Of a stretch of 64,000 nucleotides of DNA, positions 12,840 through 22,160 are shown in pieces. The stretch is from Microcyclospora pomicola. Taxonomy: Eukaryota > Ascomycota > Dothideomycetes > Capnodiales. The stretch covers positions 434,001 to 498,000 of the forward strand of contig NHNY01000011.1 of NCBI GenBank assembly GCA_002786065.1, in the 5' to 3' direction. The notes beneath the pieces were generated by a model. That model saw only the letters and a program-made list of their open reading frames with translations, did not search any database and was not told where the DNA came from. The first letter of the stretch is position 1. Every line of letters starts with the position of its first letter. Position numbers and translations under genes: made by a program.

Positions 12840-13670
12840 CAAGGATGCTCCTACTAGTCGTAATAGCAGCGTCACTGCCGCTCTTACAGCGCGTTGTAGC
12901 CGTACCTGTTACTAGCCGGCACGTAACAGCGACTCGCGTACTAGCTCCTACAGCCTATAGTCCTACTGCGACCTTTAACCTCTCTGTCTATACACAGGAA
13001 GTTACTATTGTTAAGGTTAGGGGTAAGCTAGACAAGTAGCACTAGGGTATATAGGTGTTATATAGCTAGTTTAGTACTAGCTATTAAGAGGATCAGCTCG
13101 CGCAGTTGCTTCGCAGTAAGGGTTAATCGCTAATTAACTTCTTCCTTAGCCAAACTAAGGATGATGTTATTAGCTATCTAAGTGTGTCACTTAACGGCTA
13201 CTGTAGCTACTACTTCGTTATAGGGTAGAATGATGACACTGCTACGCTAATTAAGATTACTACTGCGACTACAGAGCGAGCCCTCGACGAGCTAATCCCC
13301 TTTCGGAGACTAAGGACTAATGTCTACGACGTCAAGATATCTATTAAGAAGGACGACGAGCGAGCTACCGCAGCTGCAGCCTTTATTAGCTAGAGTCTCG
13401 TAGCGAGCGCGTTACGAGCGTGCGCGAGAGAGCAATATGACCTGCTAAGCCGTCTAAGCACACGGAATGGCGCGCCGGATAGCATCGAACCCTTAAGCCC
13501 CTTAGCTAAGCGAGAGCTAATTCCGCGAGTCAAACCGGAGCTAGAGAAGCTATCTATGCTAGTAGCTAGCAGCACTGCTAGCCGCAGTGCTACTACTACT
13601 ATCGACGTTGCTTTAGATAGTAACAGTAACACTTCTAGCATTAAGATAATAAAGCAGTTAATCTAGCGCA
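12840..13670 (+). pseudogene. second decayed coding region in the transposon, function unknown
   Basis: Downstream of the transposase remnant is a stretch with longer-than-expected open segments between stops. One such segment is acidic and Ser-rich, near 13250-13660. The protein is not one I recognise. It could be the C-terminal part of the transposase, an accessory protein of the element, or captured host sequence. Codon-like periodicity is only a visual impression. Confidence 0.35.
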
Positions 13671-14741
13671 AAAAGCAACAGTGAGCTAGCTAGCGAGCTA
13701 AACGAAGTGAACGTAGTAGTTCTATAGGAGCGCTTTTAACTGTTAAGACGGAGCGTAACTAGGACGTGCTTCTAGAGTCTGATAGCGAGCTTGCTAGCGA
13801 GCTATCGCTAGTCTCATCATTGTTACTACCTCCGTCGGATATCTTGCTACCAACTACTAACTAGTTAGTGCCTATAGCTACAAAGAAGGTTAAAAAGCGT
13901 CTATTAATAGTTAAGCTATCTTACAGAGTGACAAGAAGACAAGGTCAGCGATAGCTTATAGTATATAGCAGCACATATTACAGTAAGATATTACGTAGCA
14001 GCAATAGACAAGTACACTAAGAAAACGCCTCTCTCCGTACTCTCGCTACAGATCTTTAAAAAGAAGCAGAACGCTTCCTCTTCTAACCACGTAGCGTAGC
14101 TGCGACTAACAACCCCTTCAACCCTATTACCTCACTCCTTAACCTAGATACTAACCCCTCTAACGTAGCGACTCTCTCTTCTATTGTAGGAGGGCTCGTA
14201 GTAGCTGCTTTATAGCTACTCTTGCCCTTACACTTATAGAAGGCATAAGGCCCTCCCTTCTCTAAAACCTTGTAGGGGACTTGTATCCCTAGCCTCTTAC
14301 ACTACTTATATAGCGCGCTCGTAGCAACGCTATAGAGGGTCTCTATAATAACCCCTACGATCGAGTATTGCGCTAAACTGTTCTTCGCGCTCTTCCTATC
14401 TCTCGTAGAGAGACTCTCGTTACTAGTAATAGTAACCTACGCATCCTATTGTGCTACTTTATAGCACTAAAAATCGCTTATGTTAGTAGTAGTAGGGCAG
14501 CGGAAAGCGGTGCTATTAAAGGCCTTTTCGATTAGCTCCGCAGCCTCGCGCGTAGCGCGAGTCTACAGAGGAGTGTAGGGCGAGGCGGCGGGGCGTAGGG
14601 CGGCGGCGGCGGGGCGTAGGGCGGCAGTAGCAGGGCGTACGGCGGCGGCGGGGCGAGGAGGAGAGGCTAGACGAGAGGCAAACGCGAGTGCTATTACTGC
14701 GGCGGTTACTGCTGTTACTACGGCGGCGGCGGAGGGCAGCA

Positions 14742-14742
<1 letters not shown>

Positions 14743-14775
<33 letters not shown>
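14743..14775 (+). repeat. (AGT)11 microsatellite
   Basis: Eleven uninterrupted AGT triplets inside the transposon. They follow a GGCGGC-rich tract at about 14580-14735 and precede a shorter TAG run near 14889-14906. Confidence 0.9.
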
Positions 14776-14776
<1 letters not shown>

Positions 14777-15260
14777 CTACGATTAACAGCTATAAAACCT
14801 TCTAAAGAAGGGCGCTAGCGCCCTTCTTCGAAGGTAGAGAGAGAAGAGGCAGAGGGAGAGGCTATAGCGAGTCTTCTTATTACTTATAGTAGTAGTAGTA
14901 GTATAGCTTTTTTTAAGATCTAAGAGAGCAAAAGAAAAGAAAACTAGCAAAGGAACGGCTGCAATAAATCGATATATAGCTACTAAGAGAGCCTGCGAGA
15001 GGATTGACTAACAATAGGAGCGCGTTTTCAAGCAATTGCTTCATTAATAACAATAGGAAGCAATACTTACCTTCCCTTAACAATGCGCTAGCGACTATTG
15101 CGACAGCGTGAGCTGCTAAACGAGCCTATTGAGAGTTAGCATAACATCCACAGTGACAATAGAGCTGTAGAGAGCCGCAATGAGAGTTGATAGTGAGGTT
15201 GTGGTGGTGATGAGGTTGATATTGATGATATATAACCTCATTGTTAAGAGTTAAGGTTGA

Positions 15261-15295
15261 CAATGGGAGCAAGCTGAGCGCAATTGAGCTCCGTC
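15261..15295 (-). repeat. right terminal inverted repeat
   Basis: Read on the minus strand it begins GACGGAGCTCAATTGCGCTC, identical to the left end, with a single T/C difference over 35 bp. Several AACAAT-containing motifs lie just inside (for example near 15009, 15049 and 15081, and TGACAAT near 15157). They may be subterminal transposase sites. Confidence 0.88.
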
Positions 15296-15300
15296 GTTCC
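15296..15300. repeat. target-site duplication, right copy (GTTCC)
   Basis: It is identical to 10636-10640 and abuts the right inverted repeat. Together they mark a 5-bp duplication. Confidence 0.8.
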
Positions 15301-15508
15301 ACGTGCGCCGCGGTACGCGCTAGCCTCGTCAAGTCGCGTACTTGCTTGCTTGCTTGCACACCTCAGAAGACATCACTTAATCTTGCGACAACATCAGCAA
15401 CGTTCGACCCCAAGCAGATATCTTCACAATCACCTGCTCTGCCGGATCTGATTGCGATCGTCCAGCTTATGGGGACGAGCATGCTCGGCTGATGCCTGAC
15501 ATGACCTG

Positions 15509-17719
15509 ATGCAGCATACACGAACCTCTCACCCCTCCGACCATTCTCATCAGTTGTTGAGCTCGCCGCTCATGATGGCCACGACCCTCGCGCCCGGATC
15601 TGACTTCCGATCGCTGAGTCGCCAGCCTCCTACCGATCCTGACATCCAAACCACTCTTTCCGATTTCCTGAACTATACCGAGCACCTGCCTTCAGGCCTA
15701 CAGCGCACCCTTACCCTGCTTCGAGACCAGCGAGCACGCGCCGAGCGCAATATTGCCTCTATCCATGAGAAGGCGACACTTTACAGCAACCTGCCGACGA
15801 TCAAAGAGAACCGACCAGATCCGCTCCATTTGCGCCGAGATATAAGCTATGCGCTGGAAGATGCAGAAAGATCATGTCGTATGGCAGTGGTGGAGGCTGC
15901 GCGACTGCATGATACATGCGAGCGTGAGTCAAGGAGATTGGACCTGGTAACGTCGAGATTGAAGGCCCAGCCTATGCCGCCTTCGCGTGACCCGACGCCA
16001 GAGGTGCAACAGGCTTTGACGTCGCCGAACTTGAAAAGAGAACGTGGGACATCGACGAGAGCGGAGCTGCATGTGACGATCGAAAAGCCATCACGACATC
16101 TGGATGGGAAAGCGGCAACGAAGCTACGTGGTCGCAGGATTATGGTCCCAGGAGAAGTGCTGCCTCCACCAGATCCGAATGCGCCGCCAGAGAGCATCAC
16201 GAGTTGGGACTCACCACGCGCTTCCTCTCCTTTCGAGGAGCCGCCGCCGGCCGAGAAGGACAAGAAAGCCACTCCACGTCCCAGATCACGCACACCCAAG
16301 CCTCCCAAAGCTGAAAAGGACAAAGAAAAGAAGGAAAAGGCGTCGAAGCCAAGGGCACCGCGTCCTGCGGGCGGACCAGGCACGAACGCCCACTCTGTAG
16401 TTGCCGGCATCAGCACTTCGAATGCGCTCCTTGCGCTGAAGGAACCTCCAACAGACTCGGTCAAAGGAAGCAAATGGAAACCGTGGATGAAGTTGACAGA
16501 ATGGGAAATGGCCAAGCTACGCAAACGCATGAAGAAGAATGCTATCTGGAAGCCATCGGCGACCATGGTCAGACGGGAGCTGAAGACTCTTGGTCGTGGG
16601 AATAGCGGGAAAGAAGCTGCAAAAGCGGTCGCTGAAGAGGGAGGGGAACCGTTCGTAGACGAACACAGCGAACCCGATCCGACCATGGTCACCGTTACTG
16701 GCGAGGACAATGCTCAGATGAATGCCTTTCTTGGCCCACAGGTCATTGCTGACGACGATGATGCTGATGCAGAGCTGATCAATCGTGGCATGAGATTGAA
16801 CGAGGCGAAGAAATTGAAGAAGCAACGACAGGCTGAGGAGGCAGCGCTGCAAGCCCAGATCGCCCGCGAACAGGGAGTGGATCCGGCAAGCATCGATATG
16901 AAAGCAATCACTGGGAGTCCCGAGGCGCCCAAGAAGCGCAAGCGAGACACGACCCCGGTACCTGTCACGACTACCGGAGCCGCGGATGCGACCGATGCCC
17001 AGGCCAAGGCTTCGCAGACGGCCAAAAGGATCAAGCTCACAGCTCCGGTTACGACAGCACCAACCACTTCCAGGGTACCACTAGCTCCTGCAGGCGTCTC
17101 GGCTTCACCACGAGCCGGCGCTTCTCGGAATCGTCGGACAGCCACACCGCCGCCTGTACGACGGCCGAATCTCGTCCTCAAAGCGGGAAATAAGGCTGTT
17201 TCGGAAGAGCCGCCTAACAGGCGTGAGAGTCTTCGCCGCGGAAGCATCACAAGTCTACCCATTGTGGGCGCTCTGGCGTCTCCGCTTCAAGCAGCCGTGA
17301 AACCCGCAATTGGCACAGGTAACAGCAGACAACGCAAGAAACGTCCCGCGCCCGGCATACTGACGAGTGCCGATGATGAAAGCGCCAAGGTCGGCGTGTC
17401 AGAGCGGAAAGCGGCGCCCACGAAGAAAGGAAGTAAGTCTTCCACTGCTTCGCTGGATGCCGCTGCTGCCGCCGTTGAGCCGGTCGAGGAATACATTGAT
17501 CCGGACGAGCCTCGGTACTGTGTGTGTGGGGATGTGAGCTGGGGGACGATGATCGCCTGCGACAATGATGACTGCGAGAAGGAGTGGTTTCATCTGTCGT
17601 GTGTGGGACTGTCGGAACTGCCGCCGCGACGCACCAAATGGTACTGTCCAGATTGTCGGAAGAAGCTGAAACTCGGGCAGGCAAGCAATGGATTGGTCGG
17701 AAGGGCGCAAGGTCGTTGA
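15509..17719 (+). CDS. ING-family PHD-finger chromatin protein
   Basis: An intronless gene of 736 residues. ING proteins are subunits of histone acetyltransferase or deacetylase complexes and read histone H3 trimethylated on Lys4. The N-terminal part (about residues 45-140) is the helical ING domain, with a heptad-like pattern around [19 protein letters not shown] long basic, Pro/Ser/Lys-rich disordered middle follows, with several nuclear-localisation-like runs. The C-terminal PHD finger (about 670-720) has the full C4HC3 ligand set, beginning [17 protein letters not shown] and including EWFHLSC. It keeps the Tyr, Met, Asp and Trp that form the H3K4me3 cage in this family. It is longer than yeast Yng1/Yng2/Pho23. 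The real start may be the Met-Met at 15572/15575, because the first 21 residues look like leader sequence. The transposon ends only 213 bp upstream, so the promoter is short or lies beyond the element. Confidence 0.88.
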   Translation: MQHTRTSHPSDHSHQLLSSPLMMATTLAPGSDFRSLSRQPPTDPDIQTTLSDFLNYTEHLPSGLQRTLTLLRDQRARAERNIASIHEKATLYSNLPTIKENRPDPLHLRRDISYALEDAERSCRMAVVEAARLHDTCERESRRLDLVTSRLKAQPMPPSRDPTPEVQQALTSPNLKRERGTSTRAELHVTIEKPSRHLDGKAATKLRGRRIMVPGEVLPPPDPNAPPESITSWDSPRASSPFEEPPPAEKDKKATPRPRSRTPKPPKAEKDKEKKEKASKPRAPRPAGGPGTNAHSVVAGISTSNALLALKEPPTDSVKGSKWKPWMKLTEWEMAKLRKRMKKNAIWKPSATMVRRELKTLGRGNSGKEAAKAVAEEGGEPFVDEHSEPDPTMVTVTGEDNAQMNAFLGPQVIADDDDADAELINRGMRLNEAKKLKKQRQAEEAALQAQIAREQGVDPASIDMKAITGSPEAPKKRKRDTTPVPVTTTGAADATDAQAKASQTAKRIKLTAPVTTAPTTSRVPLAPAGVSASPRAGASRNRRTATPPPVRRPNLVLKAGNKAVSEEPPNRRESLRRGSITSLPIVGALASPLQAAVKPAIGTGNSRQRKKRPAPGILTSADDESAKVGVSERKAAPTKKGSKSSTASLDAAAAAVEPVEEYIDPDEPRYCVCGDVSWGTMIACDNDDCEKEWFHLSCVGLSELPPRRTKWYCPDCRKKLKLGQASNGLVGRAQGR

Positions 17720-19396
17720 TCAGTCATGGTGAAGGGAGGACCTGTATCCGCCAGGTGTGGTTGGTATTTACCTCTAGTTGCTGGACATTATTACCTTGCA
17801 TGATGTAGACGTCGATCGATGAATTGGAGTAAGAGTATACAGTACTTTCACATCAGAGGACGAATATATGGTTACAAGATTCCATCGTCGTGAGATGACG
17901 GCTACAAAAATAAGGGAAATGGTCAATTCTGCGATCTGTAGAACCTCGATATGCCGGCGTTGCTTGGCCGCCAGGGAAGCCAAGGTCGATCAGGCGGTGT
18001 GTCAGAATGGCTTGAATAGCAATACAACACGCCAACTCACCTCTGCCACGGCGCGGCCATACCCTATGCACACTTAAGATCGATGGCGTGCCGGACTATG
18101 GAATACGAACGTGATACTGTAGCAAGCAGCGATAGCACGGACGTCGTAGCCATAAGTTACTTAGTGGACAGTAGTACAGGATAGTAGTAGCGACAGACGG
18201 GGGCCATTCGACGCCCACGTTGTCCACGGTCCGGCGGCATGGCATGGCATGGCATTCAGTGGGTAAATCATCCACTTCACGTCGTCCGGCAATAATAATG
18301 CATCTGGTCTAGATTATCGGCCTCCTCCACCACGCGCGTGTGCACGTACGGTGCTTGGCTCGCGGGCTTGCTTGCTATGTGTGTATGCGGCGCTGGATAC
18401 CTTAGGGATGGAGTTTAGCCGGGACCGGGACTGGGAGGTGAGAGGGGAGAGGGAGGAGAGGGGTATGTAATCAGGCAAGGGAAGTAAGTCGGCGGTGATA
18501 TGGTCGACGACATGACGATGCACCGCTGTAAGGTACACTGGTGGTAAAACGGCGCGTCGGTCAGGTCTGATTGCACATCAGGCCTGATGATCCTGGAAAG
18601 AGTACGGTACCTAGGTGCTGCTTGACTCGAATCTGACCGGGACGGATTCCTCTACGATCCAGCTCCGCGGGCCAAGGAAAGCAGACGACCGGCCACAGCT
18701 TCCAGAAGCGGCGTGTGGTGTCTGCCGCGTCACGGAATCGATGACTGGGAGTGGATGAATGGTTGGGCGGGTGGTGCACGAAATGGTGCGGTTTGGTGCC
18801 CTGCGTCCTGCATCTGCCGCGTCCAGAGCTCCAGGGTCGCGCGGGAATGGGCTCAGCCACGGGAAACAAGCCGGAGTGGGACTGTGGATGAGATGCTCAT
18901 TCTCTCGACCACTGCTCGACTCTTCTTTCTTCTCTCTTGTCTATTGTTTGGTATGTCGTGTTGATGTTTGTGAAGAAGCATTGTTCATATCTACAGGCTA
19001 CATGTATACGTCGGTTGCGTATCAAGAGCTATTCTAGGCCGATAACAGCGGGACTCTCCCCCGATAACGATCCACGTGCCCCGCCGTGGGAGCCGGTCAC
19101 GACGGACGACGAGCTCACGCGACAACGACGGCGACGATAGGGGAGACGGTAGCACCGCTCGGGTGCGTACAGCACGGTGTGTGTATACGAGGCATCACAT
19201 GAGTGTCTTGGCTCTTATCGTTGCTTCTGGATCAACATTGCGAGTGACAGCTCTACGACGTCTGGGGACACCTGCAGCTACAGCACGTCTGATCGACGGC
19301 AAGAGAAGCATCTGGGAATAGATGTTATATCTTTCCCATCTTTTGGTTCCTTTCGTTTGAAACCCCGTGGACTCCTCGTCCTGCCACATTTGAAAT
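17720..19396. other. intergenic, no supported gene
   Basis: About 1.7 kb between two co-directional genes. It should contain the terminator of the ING gene and the promoter of the F-box gene. Open frames are short and unrecognised. Four tandem GGCAT units lie at 18236-18255. Confidence 0.45.
18236..18255 (+). repeat. (GGCAT)4 short tandem repeat
   Basis: Four perfect 5-bp units in an intergenic region, with no evident function. Confidence 0.85.
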
Positions 19397-21625
19397 ATGG
19401 ATACCTCCAACACAGCAACACAGCGGACAGGCATCGAGCCGCCGGAGATCATGCAAATCCCCACGAGTTCTCAGACTCCCAGCAGCGAGTCATCACCACC
19501 ACCATTCGAAGAACAGCCGCGGAAACTCAAAGGAAGAGCACGCTTGCTGAAAGGTTTACAACGCATCTCGTCAAGTCCTTCCGTAACTCGGCTGAGCTCA
19601 TCGAATGGATACAACGGGTCGGGGAAAGGATCGATATCTTGCATTTCGCTCAACACGACACAATCTCTCAACACTCCGACGCTGGCTCAGACATTCAATC
19701 AGGAGCTCGATGCGTCAACATCGGCGAGTCAGATTGTCCACCTCGACGAACGATATCGCCCGCGTACGCGTGCGATATCAGATCTTGGGAAGAGGACGGC
19801 GCAAATTCCCAACGATCTTCGATTGACCCCCAAATCCGGTCTCTCCCCCGGTCTACAACAAGTCGACGAAGACTACTTTTCTCGACCAATCGACAACCCA
19901 AGAATCCACAAACGTAAGGACTTCAATCTTTGGCGCGACTTGCCGTCCGAGTTGAAGATGGAGGTCTTGAAATACCTGGGACCGAAAGAGGTCATCAGAT
20001 GCTCCGCGGTATCTCGGAGTTGGCACGAGATTTGTTTCGATGGTCAGCTCTGGAGCGACCTCGATACTGCCGACTTTTACCAGCGGATTCCTGCCGATGC
20101 TTTGGTCAAGATCATCACGTCAGCTGGGCCATTCGTGCGAGATCTCAACCTCAGGGGATGTGTTCAGCTGCGAGAACGATGGCGTTCGCACGGCCTCTCC
20201 GATATCTGTAAGAACCTTGAGAACTTCTCGCTCGAGGGATGTCGTATTGATCGTCATTCGATCCAAAACTTCCTTCAATCAAACAGCCGCTTGGTACATC
20301 TCAACATGGCCGGTCTGGCTGGAGCGACAAACAGCGCGATGAAAATCATCGCGGCCAAATGCCCCAAGCTCGAATATCTCAATGTTTCCTGGTGCAACAA
20401 TCTTGATACACAAGGTCTCAAGAAGATTATCGAGTCTTGCCACAATCTGAAGGATCTCCGTGCTGGTGAAGTTCGCGGGTGGGACGACACGGAGATCATG
20501 GAAATGATCTTCAAACGCAACACTCTCGAGAGACTAGTGCTCATGCATTGCGATACATTGACGGACGAGTCTCTCGCTGTTCTGATCGAGGGGAAAGACA
20601 GCGCCATCAATTACCTTACTGGTCGACCGCTTGTCCCTGCTCGTAAACTCAAACACTTGAATCTCGCGAGATGTCGAGGGATCACAGATCAAGGCCTGAG
20701 AACTTTCGTCAACAACATCCCCGAGATCGAAGGGCTTCAGCTCTCCAAGTGCCAAGGTGTTTTTGACACAACGCTGACAGAGCTCTTACCAACCGTACCG
20801 CAACTCACACACTTGGACATTGAGGAATTGGAGGATTTGACCAACGCTGTGCTGGTATCGCTGGCGGAATCTCCTTGTGCCAAGCGCCTCCAGCACCTCA
20901 GCATCTCCTACTGCGAGAAGCTTGGTGACAGCGGCATGCTGCAAGTCTTGAAAACATGCACCAACCTCCGCAGCCTGGAGATGGACAACACGCGCATCTC
21001 TGATCTGGTGCTGATCGAGGCGGCCGCGATGGTGCGCCAACGCACGCCTCGCGCGCTCCGCCAAGACAAAGTCGTCTTCCGCCCTGGGACCGGCCTGCGT
21101 CTCGTCGCCTACGACTGCCAGAACGTCACCTGGACCGGCGTCCGCGAGGTCCTCTCGCGCAATGCCGAGACATTCGTCTCTACGCATACCCTCGACCTCC
21201 CACCGTTGGAACGACCTTCGCCACCGCCCGTCCCCTCCTCGAACGCCAGCTCCGTCGAACACCTGCTCGCCAGCCGCTCCCCGAGCCCGCGCATCCACAT
21301 TGTCCGCACCACCTCGTACCCCGCCGAGGTCATCCAGCTGAAGTGCTTCTACACCTACCAGCCCACGGTCGAAGAGCACACCAAGCGCGTCATGCGCGGC
21401 GACTTCATGTCCGCGCGCCGCCTCGAGCGCAAATGGGCCGACTTCATGATCGCGCAGGAAGAAGCTGGCGCGCTGGGCGCAGGGAACCGACGGCGGAGAC
21501 GGCGCGCGCGCGAAGCGCAGATGATGCATGCGGACGAAGAGGATGGCGCGGGCGGCGTGACGGGCGTGGGTGTGGGCGGAGGTCGCCGCCGGAGAGCGCG
21601 TAGTGGTGGCTGTGCGGTGATGTGA
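19397..21625 (+). CDS. F-box/leucine-rich-repeat protein with C-terminal CaaX box
   Basis: An intronless gene of 742 residues and the likely substrate receptor of an SCF ubiquitin ligase. A Ser/Pro-rich N-terminal region (1-170) precedes an F-box (about 176-220, starting FNLWRDLPSELKMEVLKYLG), which would bind Skp1. LRR units of the cysteine-containing type follow from about 245 to 520 (for example LKHLNLARCRGITDQGL and LQHLSISYCEKLGDSGM) and would recognise substrate. The tail is Arg-rich and ends Cys-Ala-Val-Met, a CaaX motif of the farnesyl type next to a polybasic stretch. This predicts lipid modification and membrane attachment. Human FBXL2 and FBXL20-type proteins use the same arrangement. 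Among fungi it most resembles the Grr1/Pof2/Amn1 group, but I cannot place it more exactly. The last 200 codons are noticeably richer in G+C than the first. Confidence 0.88.
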   Translation: MDTSNTATQRTGIEPPEIMQIPTSSQTPSSESSPPPFEEQPRKLKGRARLLKGLQRISSSPSVTRLSSSNGYNGSGKGSISCISLNTTQSLNTPTLAQTFNQELDASTSASQIVHLDERYRPRTRAISDLGKRTAQIPNDLRLTPKSGLSPGLQQVDEDYFSRPIDNPRIHKRKDFNLWRDLPSELKMEVLKYLGPKEVIRCSAVSRSWHEICFDGQLWSDLDTADFYQRIPADALVKIITSAGPFVRDLNLRGCVQLRERWRSHGLSDICKNLENFSLEGCRIDRHSIQNFLQSNSRLVHLNMAGLAGATNSAMKIIAAKCPKLEYLNVSWCNNLDTQGLKKIIESCHNLKDLRAGEVRGWDDTEIMEMIFKRNTLERLVLMHCDTLTDESLAVLIEGKDSAINYLTGRPLVPARKLKHLNLARCRGITDQGLRTFVNNIPEIEGLQLSKCQGVFDTTLTELLPTVPQLTHLDIEELEDLTNAVLVSLAESPCAKRLQHLSISYCEKLGDSGMLQVLKTCTNLRSLEMDNTRISDLVLIEAAAMVRQRTPRALRQDKVVFRPGTGLRLVAYDCQNVTWTGVREVLSRNAETFVSTHTLDLPPLERPSPPPVPSSNASSVEHLLASRSPSPRIHIVRTTSYPAEVIQLKCFYTYQPTVEEHTKRVMRGDFMSARRLERKWADFMIAQEEAGALGAGNRRRRRRAREAQMMHADEEDGAGGVTGVGVGGGRRRRARSGGCAVM

Positions 21626-22160
21626 GAGCACCTCGCGTGAACACATATTCGCTTTCGTCGTAGAAACTAACTGGTGTATATCTGACGAACGGGGAGCATG
21701 GACGAGGGCAACGACATCGATGGCATAGGAATAGCGCCAGGATTCAGAAACCCGGGAGTGGACAGGATTTCGACGTAGATTTAGCGACTCATCTAGCGGG
21801 CGGAATATGACATGCATGCACTTCTTCATGCGAGTACAGTACAGTGGTCTGCGGTCGAAATGGGCCCTTTTACGCGAATATCCGCTGTGGACTCTTATGC
21901 TAGACGACCACTTGCTGCTGAATATAAATGTTCCTTGAAGGAAATCCCGTGATCATAGATTGAACAAATCTGGATGAGATCTATTCAGTACAGCTCCGAG
22001 GACCAAAACATGTGCCGTGTTCAACCAACATTGATATTGGAGAACACGACTTTGGAAAATGGCCCACCCTTCGCTCCGACTCCGGCCGTGCTTGACCACA
22101 AAGATGACAGAGGCACGAGACATCGCAGAATCGATGTACCCATGCTAGCACAGACGCACT
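21626..22160. other. convergent 3' intergenic region
   Basis: 535 bp between the stops of the F-box gene (+) and the SEA4 homologue (-). Both terminators should lie here. Nothing else is recognised. Confidence 0.45.

Larger units (their letters stand above)
10641..15295 (+). mobile_element. TIR DNA transposon, 4655 bp, RIP-mutated
   Basis: A single element with clear ends: 35-bp terminal inverted repeats with one mismatch, flanked by the 5-bp duplication GTTCC. The inside is unlike all surrounding DNA. It is crowded with TAG, CTA and TAC, poor in CpA and TpG, and has no long open frame. Plus-strand translation of 10855-12140 still shows a helix-turn-helix start and an integrase-like DDE core, so I class it as a class II element with an rve-type transposase. 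A second decayed coding area lies at about 12840-13670. At 14560-14780 there are GGCGGC-rich and AGT-repeat low-complexity tracts. The mutation pattern (CpA to TpA on both strands, stops at likely Gln and Trp codons) fits RIP. The integrity of the ends and duplication suggests it has not been rearranged since insertion. Confidence 0.9.

Noticed and set aside
10641-15295. Whether the element is an LTR retroelement or a large virus-like transposon
   Set aside because: Ends are short inverted rather than direct repeats, the length is under 5 kb, and no reverse transcriptase, capsid or polymerase wording is visible.
15847-16710. 287-codon open frame antisense to the ING gene
   Set aside because: Low-complexity Ser/Gly/Phe translation that follows from the Lys/Pro/Ser-rich sense strand.
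20786-21829. 347-codon open frame antisense to the F-box gene
   Set aside because: It mirrors G+C-rich codons of a clear coding gene, shows no domain, and its translation is rich in His/Arg/Ala as expected of an antisense shadow.
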